DNA of 64,000 nt from Struthio camelus (GCF_040807025.1 NC_090952.1:17543068-17607067), one strand, 5' to 3'; counted from the stretch's first letter, positions 32,946-47,589 are shown. The notes: generated from the sequence alone by a model not told the origin. Numbers and translations: made by a program.

Positions 32946-35900
32946 TTTAGCTCACAAAATGCATTTTAATTTTAAAACCACCGCAGTGAAAGTCAAACTC
33001 CAATGGAAAATTTCCCATTGTTGCAGACTGGTCAGAAATTGATCACAGAAGCTAATGTAAAATAAAATCTGAATAAAATATCCACACATTTTGGATGTCT
33101 TTCCAAATCAAACTTGAGATGACTTTGAGTTTTTCCTTTGCATGTCTATGCTTTCTCTATGATGAAAATTGGGCATAACTGTAATTGCCCCAAACATTTC
33201 ATTCCAACAGTCTACAGTGAATTCACTAAATAAAGACACATCTGTAAGACATGGTACAAATTAATGATTAGTCTTTCCCGTGATTATGATGCTCAACCTT
33301 ATCACTTTTCATATTTGAAATGACATTGTATCTTACAATTCAAGCATGAAAAAGAAATATTTTATAAAAACCAAAAGTGAAGGCTCTGCTTTTTTCCCTC
33401 CACCAGTGGAGAGGATATGCAGTATCTACTCTAATAAAGCCATTCTTTGGTATCAGAGTGTTTTCTCTTTTTTAAGACATTTGATTAGGCTTTAAATGTT
33501 TAGAATTTTTATTTTATTTTAAAATCACAGTCTTCAAAGTAAAATATTGTGCGTGGACTAAGACAAGGGTAAGTTTCAGGATATGAGCATGTGCTACCTC
33601 ATTGTCTGCCAAAAAACAGTTTTGAAAATGTGCAAGTGCTACACATGCAGTTTTTTTACAATAAGATTTTTATCCAATATGCCCAGAGGGAACTCGTACT
33701 TTCATCAGCTGCAGTATCTGCAGTCACCCTGTTATGCCACTAACTAGTAGATTACAAAAGAACAGATTTTGGTCAAATGAAAGAATAGTATTAAAATGCT
33801 CTCCATTCTACAAGTGCAAGCAGGCTGATTTTTGCTGTGCTAAGCATTCGCAAAACAATTTAAAAACCAAGCAAAAAGAAACAGGATTTACTTTGTACCT
33901 TCAGGGGCAGGAGATGACTCATTTGAAGAGACACAGTAGTGATACAGGCAGCTCTCTCCATAATTTTCTGCTCCGATAGTAAAACTTCACCACTGGATAA
34001 CTGGAAGGATTCTTGCTTTACACGTTTTTAAAGAAGTGAATAAGAATAGAACCTGAGCAGCTAAACCTTAACTGAACTTTGTAAGTAATAGCAACGTTAC
34101 AGAATCTTAATGAAATAGAGAGGTAGTCCGTAAGAAGTTAAATGGTCAACTACAGTACTCATCTTCTAACTTTTGGTTCTTCATTTTGTAAATGAAGTAT
34201 GCAGAGGTCTCTTCAACATCCATAAAGGAAGCAAAGAGATCATCTAAGCGGCACAGCGAGAAACTACTGCAGGCTAGTGCAGTACATTGGGATGGCAGGG
34301 GACCGGCAGAGAGGCTGCTGTACGGGTCAGGCTGCGGGAGTGGCTGTGACACAGACAACCTAATAAGAGTCTGTACAGCTGCATGAATAGAGGAAAAAGA
34401 TATTTACAACTAAGTGGCTTAATTTTCTTCCTTTTATATCAATCATTGCATTTATGTAATAATCATTGCTGCTTCATAATGAAGCTTTTTTTTTCCAGAT
34501 ATTTTATGCATTGCAGACAATTCTTACTAAACAATAAAAATAAAACTTATTCTTCAGTTATTTTCTAATGCTCCCAGCTATGCATTTAAATCCAATTATT
34601 TCCCATTTATAAAGTAAGAGGCTGACTTTTAATATTCTCGGTATCTGCTCAAGTTACTTCTCGCTATGTTACCCTTAAATCATTTGATTTCAAGAACAGT
34701 GTCAAGGATTTGTTTGCTGCTAAGCTTCTCCACAGAGGTAAATGGTACACGCTCTCAATGAACTTACCATTTTTGGCTAATAAGGCCAAAATTTCCTTTT
34801 CTGAAATCTTTATGTGAACTAATTTTGTTAGTTTCGTTAATTTTGTTCCACAAATCCATTCAAACTTTAGCCATTTCAGTTAACAGACTATGGAACTAAT
34901 TTCATCATTAGATGCGTACAGCTATTTCTGTAAGAGGAGATGTATGCACTGAATATTTTTCAGCTATCTTTTATCTATGAATATCAAAGAGAAACTTTAG
35001 TCTAATCTATACTCAGTCTTTCAATAAGTCATTTAAACCATTGCAAATTAATTGCAAACACTGTTACTGGAGGGGGAAGGGGGAACCCTCTCTATCTTCC
35101 ATAGCCAGCCAAATAATATCCAAACCATTTTAGCTAGAACATATCTAACTTCCAGCAATACATCTAACTCACTTGAAAGCTCAGCAGAAAACAACTGAGT
35201 TACTGTAATTTTTTTACTCATTTACTTCTATCTTTTTTTCTTTAACGAACCTACCATAAAAGCAGCCAGTCACAAAATTCAGTGTCAAAGGAAGTTCTTC
35301 AACCTCTACCGACTTAAAAAAGTTAAAATATATCACTTGCAAGTCACGATTAATCGTCAGCACTTCAAGCCACAAAATTAAATGAAAATAAATACACAAA
35401 ACAACATTAAAATATATATCAAGTGGTTTAAGGACGATAAATCTGTAGCATGCTGTTTAATCTTCGTTTTTAAGGAGTTAAATTTTCAGCTAGTATCAGT
35501 CTTTTCTAACTTACATCACTATGACTTTTTTGCTTCCTCTCACAATTCCTACATAAAGCACTAATCATGAAGACTGAATTTTATTTTTTGCTCATACTTA
35601 CGTTGTCACTCTCCGGATTTTACCAGACAGACCAGAAGAAGTGATAGTTTGAGAGAATTTTGATATAGCTGCGCTTCCGGACTACACGTAAAGAAACGGC
35701 TCCCAAAGGCTAAGCAAGGGGTACCTGTAGCGATGAGCCACTGATAAGTCACTTAACTAAGGTACAGCTACAGAATGACCCCACCGCTTTGGGACGTTCA
35801 TCTCCTACCTTTCCCAGCAGGTGTCAGTATAAGGCAGCGCTGGCCAAAGTAAATTAAACCGGAATCACAACAGTTTTAGAGTGGCAAAAGGACAGTAATA

Positions 35901-36544
35901 GGTAAAGATGCTTTTCTGGTAACGTACAATATGACTATTAAATATATGAATAAATAGAAGCACCAATTTTTTGGAAAAGAGCATACAAAATTTAGTCAGA
36001 ATGCTGACTAGGTCAGTTAATGCTATTTAGAGGCCCAGGACCAATTAAGAACTAGAGATCATACAAAGGCATCGTTATGAGGATATACTTAAAGCCAAAT
36101 TTTCACAAAACTCAATCAGCCTCTGCATCTGTGTCCAGAAGCCACCCCCCTCCCCTGCCAAGAAGGTCAGTCACTTTTCTTCCCCTCTTTTCTTTTTAAC
36201 GTGTATAGGAGCAACCGCTAGCATAGAAACAACTTCATTTCAATTTCAACTTAATATAAAGACTATAAATAAAATTATTCTGAGAGAGAACACAAGCAGC
36301 AGAGTCATACTGTGCCAGCAAGCTTAATTTGGCTTTCTTCTGAGTACACATTATCATTCCACATTTAATTATGTGATCTTGTACTATTTTCCTCCTTTTC
36401 TTATTTAGCGCAGAAGGAAAAGCATGCTCACCCAGGCAAATATTCAATACTTCTTTTAATCTTCGTAATTCTGTGTGTGGTTCTCTGCTTTATTTACTCC
36501 ATGCAAAAACTGAGTGCAGAATCATCCATTTCGTTGAGGTCTTT
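32946..36544. other. AT-rich sequence without a recognised gene
   Basis: No supported gene. Overlapping short ORFs on both strands at 34.15-34.39 kb sit in a slightly GC-richer patch without splice support. Confidence 0.6.
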
Positions 36545-36935
36545 TACAGAATCACAGAATCACAGAATCGTTTAGGTTGGAAGGGACCTCTGGAGATCAT
36601 CTAGTCCAACCTCCCTGCTCAAGCAGGGTCACCTAGAGCATATTGCCCAGGATCACATCCAGACGGCTTTTGAATATCTCCAGGGAAGGAGACTCCACCA
36701 CCTCTCTGGGCAACCTGTTCCAATGCTCTGTCACCCTCACAGTGAAGAAGTTTTTTCTCAGGTTCAGATGGAACTTCCTGTGGTTCAGTTTCTGCCCATT
36801 GCCTCTTGTCCTGTTGCTGGGCACCACGGAGAAGAGGCTGGCCTCATCCTCTTGACACTCCCCCTTCAGATACTTGTACACGTTGATGAGATCCCCTCTC
36901 AATCTTCTCTTCTCCAGGCTGAACAGAGCCTTAGA
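36545..36935 (-). mobile_element. Well preserved CR1 LINE 3' fragment with ORF2 C-terminal remnant
   Basis: Plus-strand reverse complement of a typical avian CR1 3' end: repeated acagaatcacagaatc, then gtttaggttggaagggacct, ctggagatcatctagtccaa and ctgctcaagcagggtcacc. The minus strand at 36633-36902 still reads as the C-terminal end of the CR1 ORF2 ([20 protein letters not shown] near its end) without a stop for 89 codons. It is 5'-truncated near tctccaggctgaacagagcc. Low divergence makes it the youngest repeat in the window and a strong marker for a bird genome. Confidence 0.95.
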
Positions 36936-39900
36936 ACTTACTGCTACAGTTTAAGTGTCTTATAAGTACTAATTAACTTATATGGTCAGTTCTCCCTGAA
37001 GACAAAAGTACACTGAATCCCCATTCAACAAACAAACTGAGATAGAGGGACACCCCCAAAACACAGTGAATTGCTTGCTAAGCTGGAATTGGGAGTCATG
37101 CTTATGTTCGTCTCTCATCCAAAAGGAGCAAGTATTCACAACTGTGATTTGCAGCCCCCAAAATCCAGTAGTAAGCATCTCAAAGGACCCCTAATTGGAT
37201 TGCTCTTTTTCCAGGTGACAGCGTGCCAAGATTTCACTTGGAACATTTGCTGGGTACCCTACGAAAAATCTGTTACAAGGAGAGGACATGAGTGACTCCT
37301 CTCCTTTTACAGGCCTCTGGGGGATTTGGTTTGTTCAGTGCACTTTCATCTCCAGAGTAAATACAGAACTGTTCTCTTACAGGCAACAAACTCACAGCAT
37401 AAACCTCAGTCACTCTCTAAAAACTAGTTACCCTACACACAGAACAGGGGCCCCGTGTTATAAAATGCTGTAGTCTTTAAATATCATGGACACATTAATG
37501 AAAGAAAAAAATGCTTATTCAAACAATTCCCAAATAACAAATGTTGAACTCTGCAACTTAGTTTTCTTGTATCTTGCATTATTTTTATTAGTTTTTTCTT
37601 TTAAACACAAACAAAACAAAAAAAGTCCCTTCATACAAAGAATCCTTATCAGGATTGGAATCTGAAAATACTGGGCTGATGGCCACCGACAGCACACATC
37701 ACTAACTTAGCTACCCTGGACGTAACAGAAGATAGCTTTGATGTGTGTTGGACCAAATGCTAAATGCTAGCCTCACATTAAAGCACAGCCAAAGACAAAG
37801 TTATGGCATGTTCTCTGTCATATGGAGTGTGGCATGTGGGCGGTGTACGTCCCATTCTCGTCAATATTAGCTAATTTCATACAATTGACAGGAGGCATTG
37901 ATTAACAACTGCCTGAGTACAAGGAATGTGGATGTGGAATGCATGTGTAGGATGGATGTGGGATGTGGAACCAGCTGAAAAACCACCATTAACACTATCC
38001 TATTAATACTGTCCTATTCTGCTTTTATAATTCGCATTTGCCTCTGCTTGATGTGTTTTAATCTTACCCTTGAGAAATGAGGACAGCACCAGCTAGGACA
38101 CAGCAGGCCCATGTAACATATACACGACGAAAGTGGCTAGTGGAGTCATTTGAAGGGTCTTCATCTGGTCAGGACTGCCACAAACTCTTTCTTCTGCTCT
38201 TTCTCATAGCTAGGGTAGTTTAGTGAACAAACAGATTCTCTCTTCTCGAAGAGGCTGCTGACTTACTGCATGCTGCTCAGCTGCCTTCGTACATTGACCA
38301 TCCGCAGAAAGGTTCAGAGATGCTCTCATGCTATCCGAACTATGCTGACCAACACATGAGTGGCAGAAAGAGTGTTTCTAACAAAACAGTCAGATACATC
38401 TCCCTGCATTTTCTGCCACCAGAATGGCCTTTAGAGTAGGGCTAGAGCACAAAGATAGATAAGAAAAGCTCTTTCGTATTGAAAAGCACCAAAGATTACT
38501 GCCAGCTTCCCTTATCTGCCAATAAATGTCTGATGACCCATAACTGGCCTTGATATTGTACGCTTAACTACGAGCTCTTCTGGTTTGAAAAGCAAGTATA
38601 TCCACTTGCCTTATTTTATGTTTCCTTCATACTTGGGCTAATTTTAGGAAACTGCTTTTAGAACTGTCAGACTGTTCATAAACCCAGGGAAAACATTGCA
38701 GACTCCAGGACAATTCAAAGGAAGACAACTTCTCTGTCATTATCCTTTAACGTTTTTCAAGCCACGATCTATAATCTCTCCTTCTCTTATGCCTAATTCT
38801 CACTGGATGCAACAGGGGAAAATACAGAAAATACTGCGTATCACTACTTGAAATGTTAAGAGCAGTGCCAGAAATTTAACAAGCAAACCAAATATGCATG
38901 ATAAAGAGTTGGATATACTACATATGTTCAGGAAGTTTGCCTATGATAGCTGCTTACTTTACAGAGGCTGGTCAAAACTTACCATTTGGATGCTACAGGG
39001 AGGACAAGGGTGTATGCATATTATTTAAGAGGGAAGTCATATTCTTCTTTAACTTTTCTGTTTCTTAGAATCAAATATTGCAGGTGCTGTGTCAATACAA
39101 CTTCTGCTCTTAAACCGGATCCTGGACTACATTAGACACTTCAGCAAGCCAGATCAACCCATTACCTAGCAGAGAATGAATTACTTCCCCTCCCCACCTC
39201 TTTTCTTTTTTTTTCCTGGGCTAGTGAGCAGAATCAGCCCATTAAAGAGTTTAGTGAGTGTCAGAGCTGGTACAAGGAAAGCGGTGAGAGCCCGTGGCTG
39301 GGAAATGGGATTGGGATCTCTCCCTTCTGCCCCTCACTCCCCCTTTCCCCAGTTCTTGTAGGATGGCATTTGGAGGCAGGCTAAGAGCCAAAGGCTCTGA
39401 TGCCATTCAAAAGTAACCAACTACTAGACAAAGTGCTTTATTCTGCATCATTATTTTTCTCCCTGCTTGTTTTCCTTATACTCCTATATTGTCTTTATAC
39501 ACCAGCATACTGACTTAATAAAAATCCTTTAACCAAGTCACATACAGTATGAATAAATTAAGTAGTGGCTAATGCCAACCATGAAATGCCAAATCAGAAA
39601 ATATTTAACACATGATGATGGAGTTCACAGGCATACTAACTCAATACTGTTCTATTTGTAAGATTAGTGCAGGATCTCTTGTTACTTTCATTACATCATG
39701 CAAGAGGAACACAAAAAATTGCATTAAAAATCCTGTAACTACTTTAGCTAAACTTTGCTTTCTAAAGAAAACTTCTCAATCTGTCTTAAGATGGCTTAAG
39801 GTTTTACTAAAAGACAAAGTTTGGAAAAATTTATGTTCAGTAAATATGGTTATAAAACAAAAAACTCACTTTTAAAGAAGCCTTGGTTTAGGTATAAGAC

Positions 39901-42404
39901 CAAATGTGGAGACACTACATCAAAACAGTCATGATTTTATTGATTTCAGTATCTTTCTTCTATATAGCTTTATGCTTATATTAATTAAGTATATTGCCAA
40001 ATACGTTCTTCTACATAATATGAAACTGGCAATATTTTGAATGTCCTTCAACAAGTAATCAAAAAAAATTTTTTTAATGTTATATGTGGCATACATGAAG
40101 AAAAAGATGCAACTTTGGGCCTTTATTTCTAAGAGAAGGATGGAATTATTCATAGCATGTATTAAGGATATAATTATTTAAAACCCAAGGCAAGTTAAAT
40201 TTTCAACTGTCATTTAATTTATGGAATGTGAGCTTACCGACAGGTAGCACACACAGTGAATGTAGCTTTCACAAAATAAATGTTTTGTGAAAACTGGTAA
40301 AAAGAGTTTGATATTATTTTCAAATGCTAGTCGTTATGCAAAATTTGCATTTCTGCATATAAAACTCATTGTTTTCATGTTATATTGCAATAACGTCGAG
40401 ACACACGTTGTGAACAAGACTTTCAGACCAATTAGGCATACAATTACATGTGCAGAAGCCACGCACAATTGTGCAGCTAATTTGTGCATAAAATTACTTT
40501 GATTGCACATCCTAATTGGATAAATGTGTGTGCAAATGTCAGTAGTTATTTGTGCTAGCAACTATCCAGTGTGCATACATAGTCATGAAAACTGCACGCA
40601 CAGATTAAGTGCGCTCTTGCATCCTTAACCAGCCTTGGTTTTTAATCAGAAATCCTTCCCCACCCCCAGTCAGGTCATTTGCACACAATATTTGTGGGAA
40701 GTTTCTGCTTGCTTATTATCCTGTTGAGCTAAAGCAATGAACATCACCATTAGCAAGTAATTTGATTTCTTACAAGAAAAGGAAAAAGAAAAAGGAAAGG
40801 AAGGGATTTTTTTTTTTTTAAACACAGATAGAGTACCTTTTGTCTTTCTTTGGTAAAGGGGAAAATACTAAATATTAAAGCAATATAAAAGACAAACAGG
40901 AACATGTCTGAGTCTATATTCATGACAGTTACCTGAAAAAGAATAACAAAAATCATTTGCAAGCAATCATCTAAAAGAGACTAAGCGTGAAAACATTTCT
41001 GTATTCACATAGAGGTTTTAGCTAATTCTACCAGACACGATTACCATACTTGTGCCCATATGAAGTTAAGAGCTCGCTTCAAAATCTTTTAAATTCAACT
41101 TAAAAATAAATTTGTCCATTAAAAGCAATGGCTTAGAGTTTAAATACATATATACACACATAGGGGAGGGGGCAGGGGGAATAAAAGCCCAAATTCTGAA
41201 TGAATCTTGAAAAGAAATAGTTATTTACACTGTTCCTTTCAAATCTAAACAGCTCTTTAAACCTAGATGTAAACATATATATAGTAGGAAAACGTATTTC
41301 AATAAGAATGGCCTTTTCAAAGAAACCTACTGGAGTTTGAAATTCAATGGGAGAAAGGTACCTTAAAGTTCTTTAAGTCCTTTGAAAATCTTACTCTAAA
41401 CAGATAATGAGTAGGATGAAGAAAAGTCAAAGAGTGAAGTTTGGACAAATTCAGTGTTATAAATCTACCAAGAATACTAAACTGAGTGCTTTCAAAGCAG
41501 TGTCAGGAGTCTTCAACAGATTTTTTTCCATAGTCAAACAATTTTGTTTTGCTCGTAGAAAGTAATAACCTACTTTCTATCATATAAGTGAGTAAAACAG
41601 TTTCCTCCCTCAGTAATCATCTTCAGCTCTCGTCACACTCTTTCAAACTGACCAAACAGCTTCAAAGAATAGCAAAAAAAGTGATCAAAGCGATGAAAAA
41701 ATTCTAATATGAGAAGAGAGAGTAATATATATTTTTAAAAAGTAGAGATAAATAATAGAAGACATGACAAAGAGAGATAAAGTAGTGAATGTTTATAGAA
41801 GGCAAATTAAATGCTTCTATTTATTCACGTGATATAAGAACAAAGAGGCAGAAAATTGAAAGGAAGTATATTTAAAGTTGAAAACAGCTCACTCTTCTTA
41901 AACAAAACTGAACTATAATTGAACTGTGAAAATCATTGCCAAAAGATATCAGCAGACAAAAAGGACTTATTAGTATTAGCATGAAATTACACATCTATAT
42001 AGAAATTGCTAATACCTGTAATTATACTGATTAATTTTTAGGAAGGATTTATATCTTTTCCAAAAAAACAAAAAAACACATCTCTTCAAGATAAAATTTT
42101 TGTTAGAAGAGGACTGTAGGATATCCTGTTAACTCAAATCACATAATTAATAGAAAGTGTTTCTCTGAAATGTCTTCTCAGTGATCAGCATCTTGGTAGC
42201 TCAGGTGCTCAGGTGAATGAGGAAACGTATATAAAATGAGGAAATATAGGAATAAAACGTTTTGGTCAGGACTCCTGAAATCACCCTGCCTTTGCTCTTT
42301 ATCCTTTCACTCTTTTTGTGTTTGATTTAGTTTATCCTTCCAGATTAATCTGTCTGGTCTGATGTTCGCTTGGCTTGTGTATGAGTCTCATCCCCTGTGC
42401 GTCT

Positions 42405-42535
42405 TACTGACGGTAAGCTCTTCGAGGCAATGGCAACACAGAACTCTCTACTTGTGCAAGATCCAGCGTAAGGGGACCGTGTTCTTGACTGTCCCTTATT
42501 AAACAACTGTGCTCAAACAAAAAATAATAAAAATC
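42405..42535 (+). mobile_element. L2/MIR-type 3' tail relic
   Basis: The sequence gtaagctcttcgaggcaatgg, followed about 110 bases later by an aataataaaa tail, matches the 3' region shared by L2 LINEs and MIR-type SINEs (gtaagctccttgagggcagg ... tail). Sense on plus. The intervening part is diverged, so the family cannot be named with confidence. Confidence 0.45.
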
Positions 42536-43615
42536 TTCACGATCATATTGTAACATAAGCTTCTCGTCAAGTGATAATAAAGATGAGGGCTAGGAAGAAA
42601 CATCCCCTAGAGACAAGTTGTTCTCTAAACCCCCATTGTAATGTTTCTCACTCTTTTTTTCCTGAAGCATCTGATAGCAGCTGTGACTGAGGAGAGGACA
42701 CTACAATACATGAAAGATTCATATAACCAATTCATGCCAATTATAATTTGCTAGCAGTTTGTCTTCTCAGTGTTTCCTCATTTTGATTTTTTTTTTTTTT
42801 AAATAATGGCTGTGTCATTGCATATTCTCCTAGACTGTCTTCGCTCTCTCAGAAGGTAATCAGAAATCAGAAAACACAGTCTCTTCTGGAGTTATCTTTA
42901 AGGTCAAGGAAGTTTGGGTAGGCTAGGCTACTTTATAACCAGATACAACACATTTCCATCAAGACCTGTCAACAGTCCTTATGCCTGATGCATGGCAGTT
43001 TCAAGACACAGATTGCGAGTTGACATATTCCATGTTTTAATAAACCACAGCTTTCAGCATTCCTTCATCCATTCACATTTACTTTAAAAAGGATGTAGAA
43101 CTGAACCAAAATAAAATTTTAATCTTCTGTATAGATGTCACTAAATCTAAAGTTTCACTGAAAAAAAATCACTCGAATCCTACAGTGACTAAGGAGCTTA
43201 AGAATTCCAAGAACACACAGTGAGCTTCAGCTTATGCAGGAGGCCATATCCCACTCAGGAGGGAAAAGTGACTTTTTTTTAGCATTTGACAACTGAACTT
43301 CAGAACAGATCATTCCATTGCCTAGTAAAATACAATAACAGTGGCAGTGTGTGTGGAAACTGGAAAAACACTCATTCTAATCATTTTGTTTCCTAATCAT
43401 ATGGTGGTAACCAGTATGTCCATAAGAAACTTATTATGTCACCGTACGCTGGGAATGATTAATAGTTAGTAGATACTTATAACAATTAAGTATTCTTGCG
43501 GTCTGAATTTTTGCATTTTTCTGAATAAGGAGTTAAGGACATTGTCGTTGTCAGAAAGAAAATTCAAAGATGTAAGAAAACATAATGATTAGCTAGCTAT
43601 CATAAAGCTAGCTAG

Positions 43616-43682
43616 CTAAATGATATATTTTCTATGACCTAATGATATATTTTCTATGAGCTAATGATACATTTTCTGTGAC
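43616..43682. repeat. Three tandem copies of a 22-bp unit
   Basis: Units of the form ctaatgatatattttctatg plus ac or ag start near 43616, 43639 and 43661. The first has one extra A and the third differs at two positions. Just upstream lies a cluster of GCTAGC palindromes (43591-43617). Confidence 0.9.
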
Positions 43683-44099
43683 CTAGGAACTCAGATCTAA
43701 TTAGGGACTACGTCCTAGGAACTTCTAAAAAAACAAAAACAAAAAATCCCCACACTTAATGAGTGAGAAATATAGAAACTGTGGCTCTGTCTGATCAAGG
43801 TTCATCAAACCGCTAACATTCTTAGCGCTCTCTGAGAAAGGAATATACCTGTCCTGCCAGATACCTTTAAAATTCTGCTCTAAAGATAGAATGAAAGAGC
43901 TTCAAACTGATGGTCTACTCACACCCTCAAGAGCAGACCCCTGAAATTATTCAATTTCTCTGACCGGTGAATAAACATTATTTTTACGAAAAAAAATTTT
44001 GAAAAAACAAAAATCACACCACACAAAGATATTAACTTCTTTCATGCCTGAGAGTCCCACTGAAAATCATTATGTCTCGTGCTAGGGAAAATAACTAGG

Positions 44100-44295
44100 A
44101 ATCATTCTTTATGCATTTTCTCCAAACCACTCACGATGTTACAGGCCTTCTGCTTTATCTCCCCGCATGCATTTGTTTTGCCAGCTGAAGAGTTCTAGCC
44201 TATTCAGTCTAACCTTGTAAGGAAGCTGTTCCATATTGCTGATTATTTTACAGCCTTTTTGTAACTTTTCTTGTTTTCTGAAATGCTTTTTGGAA
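44100..44295 (-). mobile_element. Old CR1 fragment
   Basis: The plus strand carries tgaagagttctagcctattc, then taaggaagctgttccatatt and gctgattattttacagcctt. These are reverse complements of the old CR1 3' part (ctgaaaagtcctagcc... gaagctgttccatacccctgatcatttttg). Ends are uncertain. Confidence 0.6.
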
Positions 44296-44654
44296 GTAAG
44301 GGTATTTTTGATTTGAGGTAAGTGTGAACTCCGAATTTAGAAACAGGATTACTAGACTAAGGCAGAAAGGTGTCTTCTTTTTGGTTTTGTTTTCCATTTC
44401 TAACATTTTACCTTTCCTCTCATGACTGCCACTGAGCATAGCAGCAAAACTGAATTGACATTTTCAAAGTAGTATCAAGATCTCTGTATTGAGTGGTTAT
44501 AACCGAGTCACAGACTACTATCATGAAAGTATACTTAAGTTACTTATCCTTCCCACATACAGTTATACTTTGAATGTTTTTCTGCTTAAGTTATAAACTC
44601 TTGACTTTATGGGGTATGCAGCAGTAAATCTGTGGACTAAGCTAGCCTCTGGGA

Positions 44655-44800
44655 CTTCAGATATTTTGAATCTCTTGCAATTTTGGGCAGGTCACAACCT
44701 GCTCCTTGAATCTTCTGACCTGTCAAATGGGGGTGGTATCAGCCCTATTTATGAGGTTTGCAAGTGTGAATCATCTCACAGATGTGTACTAACAGAAGTA
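44655..44800 (+). mobile_element. MIR-like SINE relic, sense
   Basis: Sense MIR landmarks in order: ttttgggcaggtcacaacct (MIR: cttgggcaagtcacttaacct), then gacctgtcaaatgggggtgg (MIR: catctgtaaaatggggataa), then tatttatgaggtttgcaagtgtgaatcat (MIR: acctcatagggttgttgtgaggattaaat). This is the best sense copy in the window. Confidence 0.7.
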
Positions 44801-47589
44801 TTATAAAAACCTTACCAAACTAATAAACTACACTATATATTAAGCTCCATAATGTTGAAAGGAGGTGGGGGAAGAGGTATTTGAATTTTGATAGCTTTTA
44901 TATCATAATAAAGATGGAGGGCTTGCAGTTTTGGAACTTGTTGATATGCATGGAACTCCAGAAGCTCCCATTCTTTCACGGCATTGCATCTATCATGGCT
45001 ATTCTCTTCCAGGACATAGAAAAATGATTCAGCAGAAATTGAACTTCCTCATTTCTATGCTGCAAGAGCTCATATTCATTTCAGGGCTGCTCACAGCTTC
45101 AGAAAGATAGTTATTGTTAGCATGGACCATTCCTGAAACCTGAGATGCCCTGCTGAGGACACTTCATCAACAAAATCACAGTTGTCCCGCTCTTGCGTTA
45201 AGTGATGCCCTTGCTGTCCTCAGAGTCTATTAGACTGCTCCAAGAAAATGTGTCCCATGCCACCTAATGCTTCTGAACTCTGAATTTTTAGTTGTTTGCT
45301 GCCATCAGGTGTAACACAGTTCTCTTTTTCACAGTTGCCAGTGTTCTCTGTGTCCAGCAGGGAAAGGAGGACTCTAAAGAAGGGTCTTACATGTCTATTA
45401 CATGTCTGTTGTTAGAAAAAGTCTTTTAAAACATTTAAGATTCTTTTCCTGTTTCTTGAAATATTAAGCAGTATATTACTACCCACTTTCAGCAGAAGCA
45501 GGAAGGAAAAAGTTCAATGCTCAAACACTGATCAGAAGAAACTACTTTGCTTACAAATTTAATTCTAACGTTCCTTCCGTGCAATGTGTAACAATAGATG
45601 CAGTTAAAGTAAATGCCATAGATAGAGCTTGTGACAACTTACAACTAGAGCCGCAGTAAGTGTTTTTCTGCAATTTTTAACTTCGAAGTGGTTGCACAGA
45701 AAAGACGCTAAGTGTCTTAGGTTCTAGCGTTATGTTTTGTTTTCAGACAAAAAGCCTGAAAGAGAACTTAGAGGATCTGGAAGCAAATTAGAGTAACTGT
45801 GATGCTACCCAAACTCCAATCTCTTATCTTCCTGTTGTTTCTCAATCATATCACATCAGATGCCAGTTTTTTCTCTTACATATTCACAGAACTTCAAATT
45901 TTTCTTCCAGTTTCAGCTGTGAGCTATAATTTTCTATGTATCTGGCTTCCAAGTCTGACTACATTTCAACATGTGAGTTTTCTTCCTCTGGGAATGTACA
46001 GTAAGTGGTATAAAATAACACAGTAGCCTTCACAGGGCTGAAAGTAATCTCTAGTAGCAGAAACAAAGATTTTGAAAATAATAAAACAATAAATGATCTA
46101 AATACGTATTTTTCTTATGGCCCAGTTTAAGCAGCGCTTGCTTCTCCAGGCAATCTCAATGGAAAGAATAAAAGGAGAGAAAAGGCGGCTACGTTTCCGT
46201 TCAGTTTCACTTCAGTGGCTGCTGTTTCTCATTTAACAGAAAATCTCTTTCAGTTCTGCTCAGTCTCTTATACTCTTTTTATGTCCAACAGCTATTTCCC
46301 AGTCTAAGTAAAAACAGTTTTGTACATTGTTGTAAAAGAGGTTAAATCACCACAGTAAACAGTTTGGGCTTTTTCCCTTCAACTGCTCAAATTCCTCCTA
46401 CGAGGCTGCTATTTTGACGCACTGCTTTTCTTCTGACATTTTTCATCATATCTTCTCAACAAGTCAATCAATAAATTAAAAAGCACCTCTGCCATCAGGA
46501 CCACAATATGCAGAAATTACCACAGATTTCTAGACTTTAAGAACAGAAGCGAACACTAAATGAGTTATTCTGATTTTCTGTCTCACAGTCACAGCATTTC
46601 TGCCATTAACTCCAGCAATTTGTTATATGCCTCGTATGAGCTCACGTACTTTACTGTAAGGCATTCAGTCTTGGTTTGAAGACCTTCTGAGAATGAAAAG
46701 CCATTACTTTGGTTGCTTGCTTCCCAAAGTCGTTTCTATATTGTTAGTCAACCTCTGGTATATCCTATTTCACGTGGCACTTGCTAGGAGTTTCTGTTGA
46801 GTCATTTACCACTTTTATCTTCCAAACCTTTTCAAAGTGACTTCTTTCCTGGACATGCTGTCCCATTCTGCAGTTAAAATATTTTTTCCCTAGCAGAATA
46901 CATTTGTCTGCAGCAGCATTAACACGTAGTTCGTTATAATGGCACACGCTTACCATTACAAGCTGTATTACTACGCATAACGGCTCTGCCCTTGTCAATG
47001 CTTATTAAGCCACAATCATTTTCTCAGTGGCAAATGTTCTGAGTGGTAGTATAGTATTTATGTTACTTTATTGATAAGAATATTGAAGAACATAATACTT
47101 TTCTGTATTGCAGAACATTATCAGAAATACTGCCTTTCAAAGACGATTTCCCATTGCTAGCTCCTTCTTCAGGTCTCTTAGCTGATTTAAATCCATTTTA
47201 CATGTGTTCTATTCATTATACTCTGATAATCTGTCGTGTTCTAGCAAAGCCAACAATTTACAGCTAAAAGCCTAGAATTCACGGGAATTCCCTATAAACT
47301 TTTGCTTTGGGATAACTCAGGATAATCCGCCTATAAGTAACTCCAAACTAATCACAGCTTCTTCCATCAAACATAAACTAGGAATTGAGTTTGGCAGAAA
47401 AAGATCCAATATATACTTGAGAATTTAATCTAATTTACCAGAGACAGCACAGATAAAAATTTGAAATATAACAGTTAATATTTATTTCTGCTATGCATAT
47501 ATTAAATTTTAAACAACGTGTAATGAACATGTTATACAAAAGCCAAATTCTATAAGATGAGTTCCTATGTGGGTAGTACTTAGCAAGCT

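Larger units (their letters stand above)
36936..44099. other. AT-rich sequence without a recognised gene
   Basis: No supported gene. Contains a motif-dense stretch at 40.27-40.61 kb (palindromes, octamer), an L2/MIR-like tail at 42.4 kb, and a 22-bp triplicate at 43.6 kb. Confidence 0.6.

Noticed and set aside
36633..36902. 89-codon minus-strand ORF
   Set aside because: It is the residual C-terminal end of the CR1 ORF2, not a host gene.
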